Source of the DNA: Argentina anserina
Taxonomy: Eukaryota; Streptophyta; Magnoliopsida; Rosales; Rosaceae
Assembly: GCF_933775445.1 (NCBI RefSeq)
Contig: NC_065878.1
Span: forward strand, 22,456,395 to 22,520,394
Direction: 5' to 3'
DNA: 64,000 nucleotides
Shown: one piece after another, positions 25,301 to 36,450 of the stretch
Layout: each line of letters starts with the position of its first letter
How positions within the stretch are numbered: the first letter of the stretch is position 1
Made by a program: the position numbers and the translations under genes
The notes under the pieces: model-generated
What the model was told of the DNA's origin: nothing
What the model saw: only the letters and a program-made list of their open reading frames with translations
Databases searched by the model: none

Positions 25301-27901
25301 TGGGTCTAATCCATCTACAGCACTTCTTTTATCTATATGCTCTCCAGTTTTTCTCAGTGGGAAATTGCCGCCTGACAATCTGGTGGAAGCATCTTCAAAA
25401 TGACTACTAGGCAAAGGAATGGCATCAGAAAGAAACAGCTGTAATTCCTTATCTTCTGTGTTCTCTTCAGAATCACCAGAGAAAACCAAGTCATAGAACT
25501 TTTCATCATCAAAGGAATCCCAATAGAAAGGAACGGTGAGCGGATTCATATCCTCCAACATCTTTTTCTGACAGGAATCAACTTGGCAGGTGCTATCTTT
25601 TTCAAGAAGATGCCAATCCAAGTAAATCCTATCTGATGCCGATAGCGGCTGTGGCTTTACATCACTTAGCTTTTCCTCAATAACAACGTATAAACATATC
25701 CTTTCCTGATCATATAAAACAGGTACAGGCAATGATTTGAATGTATCATCAACCAGGGCTAGCTCAGGACTAACAATCAAATTGTTGAAGTTCAACTCTC
25801 CATTAAACATCCAGTCACATGATTCAGGTTCATTTGCTGTTTGTGCGTTAAAGAGGACTTCAAGAATTAGGGATGGGTCCAAATCAAGAATCTGAAACTC
25901 CTGGAAAACAACCGGGCTTACAGACTGGAAACAGGAACTGATGCTTGTCCCTTGATATTCAGTGTTTCCCTGAGACTGGGACATCTCCAGCATGCTTAAC
26001 AAGTCCATCTCAGGGGGAATGTCAAGGGACCCGAGATCAGATCCAACACACTGCTTTAACAGACAATTATCTGAAAGAAGCTCTAATATCCCATATTCCT
26101 TCGAACCCAAAAGCTCCTTGCCATTTAAGTTATCGCTTTGATCCAAATGTTGTGGCTCAATGTTTTCATAAACGGAAAAAAGTTCATCCTCTAAAGACAG
26201 AGCTGTCAAATTTTGCAGAGATATCTCATTTGCTTCTAACAGAGGGAAAGGCATCTGATAAGAGTTCATTTGGTCCAGACGAGAACTATCTTCTTCGAAT
26301 GAATAAGGCTTTTGATCAGTTGGATATTCTGACTTAAGGTCTTCAACTGTATGCACTGATTCTTGAACATCCCAAGGATACTGCATTGTCAGATTTAGAG
26401 TTTCCTGCAAAGAGAATAGAATAAATAATAAAACAACTAAAATTCAAAAACACACCCTGGGACGAATTGGATATCAGGAACTACTTAGCATGATACAAAG
26501 TATTCAAAAACAAAAGTAATGCAATCTAGAGCTTCTATACCAATATATATTCTTAAAACCCACCATTTCCTTATCAAAAGGATATTCTGAGAATGATATA
26601 AGTGAAAAAAAAACTTATCAAAACAAGCTATTTGATCTGCTAACAAATTAACATTACCATTGTAATAATCACGCATTTAAGGTAGACAATTTAGACAGAG
26701 TTAGAAGTTGCAGTGTTATATATATCAACTACTTTAACCCCTGTGCTGAAGTTAACTGTTAAGAGGCCAAATGACTAAATGAAAAACAAAATCTGAATAG
26801 AGAATTTCAACCTCCGGAACTTCCAAAAGAATCGGCATCTCATCTTTCTCATAAATGTAAGAATTTTCCTGCACATAGAGAGCCACAATATACGTAAGCA
26901 TAGCACATAGAACCAGAGCCAACTTATATATTTACCAACTTCATTAGTAGACATCATTTTACCAGGAATTCATCCAGCTCTAGTGTTTCAAACTTGAGTA
27001 CTTCACATTGGAGTGCATCATTATCCACTTCTCTTCTGCCACCATCCTCCTTCAACATTTATACAAGTAAGACTCTTCGGACCAAAACATCAATCACGTA
27101 AGGCTGTCTATATCTGAGTGTCATTACCATACCTTGTGAAATCCAATCTCCGGAGCTAAACCAGCCGTTATCTGATTCTCCGGTCCCTTCTGCTTTCCAA
27201 GAACATCGGCTTTCTGCCACAGTTCACCAAAATCCAAAATAAGATCCAAATTACCCAACACAATACAATTCCACAACTCGATAACGAGTGATTTTCGAGT
27301 ACTTAAGAAGGTAAGAACACAACCACTCAGCATATGATCTCAATTTCGTAGTTGATAAACTTCGGTTAAATTCAGCATCAAAGTAAGCACAGACTAAAAC
27401 CGTGGATAGATGAACCTATAATATCTAAACTAGTCAACATCTCGAATCGAAAACACCTATAGCTTATAGTAAATTATCAAATCATTTAGAACAGACGCAG
27501 AAATTAACAGTCCTTGTAATTCTCATCCAAAATTCAACTCCACAATTCAATGAGCTATGAACAATCAAGCGATTTCTAATCCGATAAGGTCAAATTTCTA
27601 CTCTGACACAGAAAATTACCTCCGATTTCGCGGCAGCGTCGAAATCCGAGACGTCGACGGCGAGGTGCTGAGGGAGAACGGCGGCGAAGAAGTTGGAGAG
27701 CGCGTCGGCGATCGGAAGCTGTTCGATCGGGAGCGAGAGGTGGAGGAGGGGATCGAAGCGTACGGCGGCGCGGAGAACATCGGAGGCGGAGAGGTTGGAG
27801 TGGTGGAGGTTGGGGATGGGGAGGTGGAGGAAGGTTAGGGTTTCTAGGGTTTGGATGGGAGTGGGAGTGAAGTAGTCGAGGTTGAGGAACCGAGTTCGCA
27901 T
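22304..27901 (-). CDS. SHOC1: SHOC1 (SHORTAGE IN CHIASMATA 1), ZMM meiotic crossover protein
   Basis: Eight exons: 27901-27620, 27213-27133, 27049-26963, 26868-26812, 26404-25022, 24860-24342, 24196-22547 and 22399-22304. All junctions keep frame and give 1384 residues, somewhat shorter than the Arabidopsis protein as I recall it. The start MRTRFLNLDYFTPTPIQTLE is the conserved plant SHOC1 N terminus. An XPF-like, catalytically inactive nuclease domain lies around residues 700-800 (IIVVNTQNLDKEMLISRR, KGAQVVERD, AVCLVWYDC). A helix-hairpin-helix-like segment follows (FPSLNALSAHAILSSGVSL, near residue 880), then a long disordered tail ending TKLVWSDEAHGPSRKFQSL. SHOC1 pairs with the ERCC1-like protein PTD to stabilise recombination intermediates that become class I crossovers. 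Exon 5 contains an internal duplication (separate finding). Identification is confident; exons 2-4 are short and their borders less certain. Confidence 0.92.
24919..24970. repeat. Short tandem duplication in a SHOC1 intron
   Basis: The unit AAGTGACRATATCGGAAACAA occurs twice about 27 bases apart between two SHOC1 coding exons. It lies in the intron and does not alter coding sequence. Confidence 0.75.
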
Positions 27902-28389
27902 TTCTGAGAGAGAGAGAAAGAGAGAGAAGAGGGAGGTGGATTTTTTTTTTGGGGGGGGGGTTTGATTTTGGGGGAATTGAATTTGGCGCTTTAAATTTTG
28001 GCCGTTAAATACGCGGGTGCTGCTAATTTGCGCCGGTTTGTGTACTGTACACAACAAAACGCCGTCCAGTCGTCCACAACACCAAAATCATTTTTTGAGG
28101 AAATTTCGCTGCGAACTTTCTTTATAAAACCATTTGTGAGAAAAATTCCCTCTGAAGTCGAGATAATTCCACATCTTAAAGCATCTTTTCAGACCAAAAA
28201 AAATATATATATCTTAAAGCATCTTTAACCATGCTACTATGCATGTTTTAGTTAAATTTTAACAAAAACAAATTAAAAAATATTTTGACTAGTCTATTTA
28301 GAAGTATATCTTTTTTAATTTTCTTTAAAAACATATTTTAAATTTATTTATAAATTATATTTAATCTCCTATATGGAATATTTTAATTT

Positions 28390-28431
28390 TGAGCTATCTC
28401 ACTCAATAAATTTATCGAGTGAGATAGCTCA
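28390..28431. repeat. 42-bp near-perfect palindrome
   Basis: Two arms TGAGCTATCTCACTC and GAGTGAGATAGCTCA flank the self-complementary core ATAAATTTAT, with one A/C mismatch pair. It could form a cruciform or hairpin and is probably the centre of a foldback-type MITE. Confidence 0.9.
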
Positions 28432-28476
28432 ACGTTAAAGTAAAATTATAACAAAGAGTCTAGTAAACTTACTAAT

Positions 28477-28485
28477 TTTCGTAAA
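28477..28485. repeat. Left 9-bp target-site duplication of the MULE
   Basis: TTTCGTAAA here matches TTTCATAAA at 31004-31012 in 8 of 9 positions; 9 bp is the Mutator target-duplication length. Confidence 0.75.
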
Positions 28486-28922
28486 GAAAAAATTTCACCA
28501 TCAGTATCCCAACTCTTGTGGCAATATCAATGTAGTATCTAAACTCTGAGTTGTACCAATATAGTATTCAACTCCTTATTTACTATCAACGAGGGCACGT
28601 TTGTTACCCAGGACTGTCTAAGTCAGGACTATTTCTTATAACAGTCCCGGACTATGCAAGCTTCGGACTGTACTGCAGTAATCCCTAACCCAGGTTTGGT
28701 ACTGCTTCGGACTAAAGAACAGAACAGTCGGAATAGTCTAATCCTACGTTTGATGTCAGCTAATTGCTTTTGAAACGCTTGAAAAAACTGAGCATAGAAT
28801 AATATTATGAAAAGATTTGAAAGAAGCGAACTTGAGGATGTAAACAAGAACGGGTAGACGTGATGAACATAAAGAAGAAAGCTTGAAGGCGAAAGAAGGG
28901 AAATTGAGAGGGGCCCACTGAC

Positions 28923-29046
28923 CGACGGTGGAGGGGATATCGGTGGAGGCGTAATGGGATTTTTTGAGGCGGTGCTGGAGATGGGCGGCGCACCAGACGG
29001 TACTCAAAGGGCCCTTCCGAGCCAATATTGTGTGCGAATAGAACAT
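28923..29046 (-). pseudogene. RAD21/SYN cohesin first-exon fragment captured by a transposon
   Basis: An ATG at 29046 opens MFYSHTILARKGPLSTVWCA, continued by AHLQHRLKKSHYASTDIPSTV. This is the highly conserved N-terminal Rad21/Rec8 helix that binds the SMC3 head. After 41 codons and one extra base, a GT follows (28922-28921) exactly where plant RAD21/SYN genes have their first intron. The next conserved segment (IMFPE type) is not found in the remaining DNA before the element's end. The fragment therefore consists of leader, exon 1 and part of intron 1. The frame is intact, but the full cohesin subunit cannot be made here. The closest parent is probably a SYN3/SYN4-type gene; that choice is tentative. 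Confidence 0.85.
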
Positions 29047-29367
29047 CCTCGGCTTCCTTACCTCCAAAACCAAACTGAAGAAGAAGAAGCAGCAGGGGGT
29101 TTTGTTTCATCAGAAGCTTTTGCATTCAATTTTACTTCCAAAGCTATTAAGTTTCTTAATTGAAATCAGATCAAGCAACCCAGATCAAGAAGACGACCTA
29201 GCTATGAAACTCATGAATTTATATCAAATCAAGCTACCCAGACCAAGAATCATTCATCAATCAATCAAATAAACACAATCCATAAACAATAGTCAAGTAA
29301 ATCAATATATTTTAACCCATACCAGATCGAGAAAAAAATTCAAGATAGAGCAAGGGTGAAGACGAGA

Positions 29368-29393
29368 GGGAGAGAGAGAGAGAGGAGGAGGAG

Positions 29394-29451
<58 letters not shown>
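29368..29451. repeat. GA-rich microsatellite
   Basis: GAGA/GGA purine tract ending in an uninterrupted GA run of about 26 units. It lies inside the nested TIR element, upstream of the captured RAD21 exon. Confidence 0.95.
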
Positions 29452-29454
<3 letters not shown>

Positions 29455-31003
29455 GAACCTGGAATAGGGGTGTGTGAGAGAGTCGATGAGTGAGAGAGCA
29501 CCAGAGCTGAGTGAGAGAGGCGTGAGAGTGAGACGAAGTCTTCTGGAACCCTACGTTTTTCTTCTGCAACGAAAGCTTATGGAGTCCCCCCAATTTTGGG
29601 GCCGCTCCGTAAGCCGAAATATGGGAGACGCGGGGACTGCGTAAGCTCATTAAATGAAATCCCGTGTTTTCACCAAACGTAGGTTTCGGTTTATTTTTGT
29701 GTGTAAGGTAGTCCAATCCAATCCAAACCTAGGTAACAAACGTAGCCCGAGTGTTCTGACATCATTAATGGAAACCGTTTATTTGGTCGGCGTGCGGAGG
29801 ACGTGACTACAAAAAAAGGAGGAATATTTACCTAAATAACCATATTCTTTCTCATCTCATTTCTCTGGGTTTGACAACAGACTCTAGTCTCTTTCTCTCA
29901 CCGACGCAGGACACCATCTTGCTTTTCCGCCTCACAACTTCGTTGTCTTGGTGACCCAACGCCATGCAACCTTCCCACCGTACTCGCCTCTTCTTCCACT
30001 CCCTATCCATGTCCATCGATTATCATCTCGGCCCAATTTACAGTTCCGAACTGTAGCAGTATTGAACTTCCATGAATTCCGACCATGGATTCGAACTCCG
30101 GCGAGCTCCTTGGTCATCTCTTGGTAATCCGAGTCTCTAGTTCTTGATTCCAATCCGATTCTGATATTCTATAATCAATTTCTCAAATCGGAGCCTAACA
30201 TTGAATTTCCTTTTTATGGGTTTTTGCCACCATCGCACACCACCGTCGAATTCATACTTCATGGCGACGTTCTTAGAACTTAAATGAGCTCGGTCGATCA
30301 CTTGAGGTATTACCCAGTGTGAGAAATAAGAGTCGGAAGGGATTACAGAAATCAAAAACCCAAAAAATATGGGGAGTACCCAAATCCTCTGAGCTGCAGC
30401 CACCACCCGAGAGAAAAGGAGTCAAAATCTTTTGGGTTCAAGTTCTTGGAATTTTATGGGGTTTTTTTTATGGTGAATAAACCATACAGCTGATACAAGA
30501 TCTCTGAAACAAGGTGGGATTAAAGGAGAATATGTACTTGAGGTATTGGGTTTCAGAAGATTGGTTTGGGTGAATTAGATGCCCAATTTGAATTTCGAGG
30601 TGGATCAGATGTTTGGATGGAGGATGGAGGTGTTGGTAATCTGGTGGATTCATTGCAATTTAGGGTCTGAGATTTGGGTTGAATTCCCCCAGAAAAACAA
30701 AAAAATTGGGACTCAATCGTGAAGGAGAGAGGGAGGGAGATGGTAATCAAGTGCGGACTGAGGAATGTTGAAAAAAATTACTATCAGCCCTCAGATGCAT
30801 TTCATTTAGATTGAAAGGCTATAAGCTTCAAATGAAAGTTCAGTTTTGCCCGCAGATGACCAAACAAACGGAGCTGGAAAATAACATCAGACCGCTCGTT
30901 CATAGTAAATAAGGAGTTGTGGTACTATATTGGTACAATTTAGAGTTGGTGTACTATATTGATCTTACCATAATAGTTGAGGTACTGATGGTGTAATTTT
31001 TTC

Positions 31004-32046
31004 TTTCATAAAATGCTAAAATATTCTTTAAAATAATTTAATAATTATAATAAAAAGTTTATTGAATATGCTCTTACTCTATGGTTACATATTACTAATT
31101 AGTGAATTAATTAGTTGTTGTTTGAGGTGTTTCTATGTTCTTAGCTAAAACATTATATGATACTGAAAATACTGTGTTTTTTTTTTTGTTCTTACGAATT
31201 CTAGAACTGAGATTCACGGGTTTTACAATTTAGATGATTTGCATTTCATCTTGCATGTGTTGTACTACACATCTCTTTACCGATTGCTTTTCAACCATTT
31301 AGTGAGAGGTTCGAAGATCATATGACATTTTTTTTTCCGAATATGTGATAAGTGAATCACATCATGAAGTTTACCAAATAGAGAGAGGCTACGACATTGG
31401 TTAACTCGTAAAACTTGTTGGAATAGGCCATCGGTTGAGAAAGAATCATTACATAAAAAAACAAAAAAGGTATCATAAACATGTTATATGGTGCTACTCG
31501 ATTCTAAGGATCAACTACATGATCACAAGATTTATGGATAACCAAGCTGCATATGTGTATGATAATTCAGTTTTATATGTGGCACTGTGTCCATATACCT
31601 CATACCAAACATCTCATAGCTTAACAGAAAGTAATGTTACTGCAATTATTTCATATCTGCATATACACCGCCACGTCTACTATTGTCCGTCCCTATCCAC
31701 AGCCTCCGTCTCAGCCCCTTCTCGAATACGATGTCGCTTAATCAGTAACGGCAACACTGTCACTCTGTGGTTATCCATTGCAGGAGAAAGTGAGAAACCA
31801 ATTCCCCTCGGCCTTGAAGCCACGTGCATAGCAGGTACCACTACGTGGCGGAATATGAGACGTGGTCGGTTTTGTTTCTTACTCGTGTCGTTCTTCCGGA
31901 GCCTGAATCATGCAGAGGTGGCACAACCATTTGCTCCGGCCATTCCTTTATATCTTCAACTTCCCCACCTCTGTTTCTCACACATTGTTCTTCAAAAAAG
32001 ATAATACTCTTCCAAATAGTTCGAGATTATCTGAAAGATTTTAATC
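31004..32046. other. Intergenic DNA and LTI65 promoter
   Basis: The left part is AT-rich with no gene. From about 31660 it becomes the promoter of the LTI65-like gene (ABRE and TATA entries). A 189-codon frame at 31435-32004 crosses the promoter and has no recognisable domain, so I do not call it coding. Confidence 0.6.
31668..31865 (+). promoter_or_regulatory. Cluster of ABRE/G-box motifs upstream of LTI65
   Basis: Four ACGT-core elements in about 200 bp: CCGCCACGTC (31668-31677), GCCACGTGC (31819-31827), TACGTGGC (31842-31849) and GACGTGG (31859-31865). These are binding sites for bZIP AREB/ABF factors; two or more are usually needed for ABA and drought response. A likely TATA box TTTATATC lies at 31947-31954, about 90 bases before the ATG. 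Confidence 0.75.
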
Positions 32047-34777
32047 ATGGATAGTCATGTAGTACGTTCTCATGTTGGTAAGGATCAAACTCATCTCCTA
32101 CTAATTAGCAATTCTCTCTTGCTGTGTTTGTTGCTTTGTTATAGTTCAATCGGTGTTAATGTGTGTGACTGTATTGCAGAAGGTGAAGAAGAGGAACACC
32201 ATGAGAAGAAGTCGGTTTTGAACAAAGTGAAGGCGAAAGCGAAGAAGTTGAAGGAGACTATCAAGGGGCATCATCACGACCATGATCAAGAAGGCCAACA
32301 AACTCCTGATGATCATGATCCGGATGAGGAAGATGATGAAGATGACGATCCAGAAGTTCATGGTGTACCGAGTGAGTTTTTTGAATTGAGCTATGGATTT
32401 GTCGACTCTGTTTTGAGGGTGTGATTGGACATATTGAATTTTGGTTAACTTTGTAGTATATGACTCGGCAGCTAGGAGGACTGATGCTCCTGTGCAAGGA
32501 GACATCTTGAAGGTGCCTATGAGGAACTTTGGAGACACTAGAGCAGGGCGTGATGAATATGATCCTAAAGTTCCAAGGGATAGAACTAATGCCAATGTTA
32601 GTGATCCAATGAGGTCTAATGTGCCTGGGCTACATGGAACTACAGAACATGGTGCAAGTAAGTCGCTCAAGTTGTTTCAAATCCCTCCATCGATTCTGTT
32701 GCAATATAATTTACTGTTTGACCCAACATTATAAATTTGTTAGTGAGACTAGCTCTAACAATCTTATAAAGATGTTTTACAAAATAAATATGGACATACG
32801 ATACCAAGGTTAATACATGTATTGATTGCTTTATAATTCTTTAATTTGATCTTCATGGTGTAGTGCACAACTCTGGAACGACTAGAAGAACTGATGCTCC
32901 GGTGCAGGGAGGCATTCATTTCGGAGCGACGCACCATGAACATGATTCTGCAATGCCAGGAGAGAGGACTAGTGTGGGATATAGTGGTCCGGTGAGTGAT
33001 TTTGTGCCTGGTCGACAATATCGAACTACCATTGGGCATGAAGATCTGTTGGGAGGAGCAAGGACCAAACTGGTTGGTCCAACAACAGGGCCTGTGCTTA
33101 AGCATGAAGAACCAAAGGGAATGTTTGATGCAACTGGGGGAGGAACTCATACGCCACGCAACACTCCGGTTTCTTCTCTTCCGCATCATGGAAATTACAA
33201 CTCTATTACTATGGATGTTGACTCAGGCAAGACTTCTGGCTCCAGGCAAGTAGGGAATTTAGGGCAGACTGGGGACAATCTGGGAAAGACTGATGTTCTA
33301 GGGGAAGAGACTCCTGTGCCACATAGAATCAGTGGAACTTACAAGAGTACCATGGACGTTGTCCCGAGGCAGACATTTGTTTCTGAGAAAGGAGGGGATT
33401 CAGATCAGTCCAGAGTGAATCTGCACCGACCTCGAGGATTTGAGGAAGATCCTCATGCACCTAAGGTCAATCCTGAAGCTTACTCTCCTTCGAATTATGA
33501 GACCAAGGTCACTGATCCCACCAAATCTGGTAATGTATTATCTTAATTTTGTGTCATAAAATCAAATTGCTGATGTATAGCGTTTTCATATATATATCAT
33601 ATTTTTTACTTGACTCGTGGCAGGTGGTCGGGAAATTGGAGTCACACCAATGCTTCATTCTTTTGATAAGATGAACCTACATGGAGATGATCGCCAATAC
33701 TTGAACGATGGTGGCAATCAGAGCCAGTCCACCAGAAGCCATGAACAATTTTCACCTGAGAACCAGGGCACTAGCTACACTGAAACAATCTCATCCGCCA
33801 CTTCAGCCATTGCTGACAAGGCAATTTCGGCAAAGAATGCAGTTGCTTCCAGGTTGGGGTACGGTGGGACTGAGACTGTTCATGATGACTACTCAAGAGG
33901 CTACGTCACTGGTGCTGGGAAGTCTGGTTCATCACATCGTCAACATCAGAACCAAGTACTTGATCCATCTACTAACCAATCGAAACCCGCTGAGACTCCG
34001 CAGGTCCGAGGAACCATAGAACCCGAGCACAACACTGCAGCTGATCTCAAACCATCAAACCAGACCGGCGGAACCTACACTGAGAGGATTTCATCTGCCA
34101 CCTCTGCCGTAGCTGACAAGGCCATCTCTGCGAAGACTGTTGTTGCTTCCAAGCTTGGATATGTGCCTAGCGATCAGGTGCATGAAGTTAGAGATGTCAC
34201 TCACACTAATGTGCCTACTGGAACAACTGCAGCCGATCAACATGGCAAGACAATTACCTCTACAGTTGCGGAGAAGCTAACACCGGTGTATGAGAAAGTT
34301 GCTGGGGCGGGGACTGCTGTGATGTCTAAGATTCCAGGAGTGAGTAGTGCTAGTACTGACAGGGATACTAGCGCGGGGGCTGTTGGTCAAGCCGGGCAGG
34401 ACAAAGGAGTGTCAGTGAAGGACTATTTTGCGGAGAAGCTGAAGCCTGGAGAGGAGGACAGAGCACTTTCAGAGGTCATAAGTGAGAAACTCCAGAAGCA
34501 TAAGCCGGGTGTGAAGGAACATGCAGGGCACTCTGCTGATGCTAGGCCAATGGGGAAGGTGACAGAGTCTCAAGAGGTGAGGCAGCGTTTGGGGACTGAC
34601 GAGGGGAATGAGAACTTTGTGGTGGAAAAGATTAAGGCCTCTGTTGGTTCATTGCTTGGTGGTACTAATAAAAGTGATGAAGGTCAGCGAGGGCTCTCTA
34701 GCCGATCTGCTGCTACCGGGGATGAAGATAGGAGCGGCGTTTGTATGGTGGAGCACCGAAGGCTACAGGAAAACTGA
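32047..34777 (+). CDS. LTI65: LTI65/RD29B-like ABA- and drought-inducible hydrophilic protein
   Basis: Five exons: 32047-32077, 32180-32371, 32457-32657, 32864-33529 and 33624-34777, giving 747 residues. The 31-nt first exon codes MDSHVVRSHV, as in other plant LTI65 genes. Next come a Lys-rich helix (KSVLNKVKAKAKKLKETIKG), a His/Asp acidic stretch, and repeats of the RRTDAPVQG type. Two CAP160-type repeats (SSATSAIADKAISAKNAVAS and SSATSAVADKAISAKTVVAS) are followed by PVYEKVAGAGTAVMSKIPG and the conserved C-terminal blocks LSEVISEKL and EVRQRLGTDEGNENFVVEKI. The protein is almost entirely hydrophilic and probably disordered. RD29B/LTI65 proteins accumulate under drought, salt, cold and ABA; their biochemical role is unknown. 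Upstream ABREs fit this regulation. Confidence 0.92.
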
Positions 34778-36450
34778 AGGGTGATTACTAGTAAGACTAC
34801 GGTGAATAAGCAACTAAGTGTTTGTTTTGTGTAAAATTTAAAATTACTCACTCTGTTGTGATTTTCCTAGACAATGTTACTCCTGTCAAGCTTTGTGTAT
34901 GTTGTTTCTGTTTGCAATGCAAGTGTTTGTGATGTACGATACAGTATTGATTGAAAAGGACATAACGTAACGTATGAGTCTGATGTATGTCTAATGAAAT
35001 TTGGGTTTGTTCAGTGTGTTATTTCTCTATTTTTTCGGGTACATGATGACACTTCTGAGTATGACTTGATGATCCTGCGGAATTGTTGGTTCTGTTACTC
35101 TTAATCGGAATTGCCCAAATTTTTAACCCCTTGTTTCCAAGTTTTGGTTCCTTTGCTGCTTCCTGTTTTAAAACAATCAGGTGACAATAAACATACACAA
35201 ACGGGAGTGCACATAGAATTAACTGCCAATTCTGCATATTTGATTAGGAGATACTTGAGAAGAGACGATACGCTTCATCTTGAATACAATTTATTCACTT
35301 AGTACTGTTAGTAGCAATTTATTTATGAATGCTTAATGATTCATAATTTATTTGAGATACAGTTTTATTTGAGCGCGCAAGTGCAGTGACTGCTTAAGAA
35401 TGAATCTTGCGAGAGGTACTCCTTTTGTATTTTCGCGATCTTCGTATCTATTAAATCGATTGTACGTATGAATTCTGGTATGATGGCATAAGACTAATAA
35501 CATATTAACATGCGTGATTCCTGCTATCAATTTCGAGTTTGGAGCATATGAAGAGATTAGAGGAAGGCTAAGTTGAGCAGTCGTGCCATGGCGGAGAGAC
35601 GGCAAAGTAGAGGACACCAAATGCAGCCCACCTAGCAAGCGAATAGCTCCCAGTCTCCCACCTAGAGTCCGCCTAGCACACAACTAAACGCGTCTAACTC
35701 CCGCCTACTGTTCGCTTAGCACACAACTGAACCCGCCTAGCGTTCGCCTACTTACAGATTGAAAGATAATTGTATCACCTCTAAAAGCCGACGAACAACT
35801 CAAGAAACCAACTGACCAGAACGAACGCAAGTATGACCGAAAACATAGACTCACAGAGAATCACAACGTACTCACTAAGTCACTAGCAGCTACAAGAAAC
35901 TCATCACCCGACCATGCTGTTTGATCGACCTAGTTTACACTTTACACTCACAATCTAATATTGTCAAAAATTTGGACTTCTAAATCTTCAACAAAATAAA
36001 TTTTCAGACACCTGGCGTATTATCATTGGTCCATAAATATATCCACTCTATAACTTTGCAACTGCAAACACTCGATCTCAATTCCACTCCCTTGACTCCA
36101 ACACTCTCCAAGCCTCCAAGGGCTTCCGCTCTGTCTCTCTTCACTTCACTTTCACTTTCACTTCCTCAAACATAAAAACCTCTGCAGGGAATCATAAACC
36201 CTAATCCTATCTTCAACATCAAACTGCTCTAATCCCAGGTAAGTCCTCACCCTCCTTCTTAATCCCAACTTGGGGTCCCTTCAATGAACTGCCCCTACTT
36301 CAGTCTGGCTCCCCCAATTTAATGGGCCTCACTCAGTTCCACAACTCCAAGCTTTCACAGCTAAGTTTGTTTTCAATTCCATCAATTTCATATCTGGGTT
36401 TCTCGCTTTTTTTAAGCAGTGTTAAGTCTCAGAGATAATGGGTACTAGCC
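34778..36450. other. Intergenic DNA between LTI65 and the PPR gene
   Basis: Contains the LTI65 3' untranslated region, then a stretch at 35630-35755 with repeated CGCCTAGC/CGCTTAGC and CACACAACT motifs, then the PPR promoter. The transcript leader of the PPR gene may contain an intron beginning at the GTAAGT after 36237. Confidence 0.5.

Larger units (their letters stand above)
27902..28485. other. SHOC1 5' flank and AT-rich intergenic DNA
   Basis: A GA-rich stretch and a G10 run (about 27905-27960) lie in the SHOC1 5' leader or promoter. From 28200 the sequence is AT-rich and MITE-like. It includes a 42-bp near-perfect palindrome at 28390-28431. Confidence 0.55.
28594..29747. mobile_element. 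Nested TIR element carrying a RAD21 gene fragment
   Basis: The ends are GGCACGTTTGTTACCCAGG and, inverted, GGCTACGTTTGTTACCTAGG, flanked by CGAG on both sides (28590-28593 and 29748-29751). It lies inside the left terminal repeat of the MULE, so it inserted later. The 1154-bp interior has no transposase but carries a cohesin first exon on the minus strand (next entry) and a long GA microsatellite. The superfamily is uncertain: a 4-bp duplication is not diagnostic, and PIF/Harbinger-like ends are only suggestive. Confidence 0.72.
28486..31003. mobile_element. Mutator-like element (MULE), non-autonomous, with a nested insertion
   Basis: The outer ends are inverted repeats of roughly 170 bp. 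The left arm begins GAAAAAATTTCACCATCAGTA; the right arm, inverted, reads GAAAAAATTACACCATCAGTA. The left arm runs from 28486 to 28593, is broken by a second element (28594-29747), and resumes at 29748 with GTTCTGACATCATT, which matches the inner part of the right arm (inverted, GGTCTGATGTTATT near 30885). The 9-bp flanking duplication supports Mutator. The interior (29816-30840) has no transposase. On the minus strand it holds a 90-residue frame with a hydrophobic start (30406-30137) that I cannot identify; it may be captured host DNA. Confidence 0.82.

Noticed and set aside
27557..27875. Gly/Glu/Val-rich plus-strand frames
   Set aside because: Antisense of SHOC1 exon 1; GC-rich coding sequence opens both strands.
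29312..29716. 134-codon minus-strand frame rich in Ser-Leu
   Set aside because: Produced by the GA/CT microsatellite inside the nested transposon.
31435..32004. 189-codon plus-strand frame
   Set aside because: It covers the ABRE/TATA promoter of the LTI65 gene, has no recognisable domain and starts in AT-rich DNA; most likely chance.
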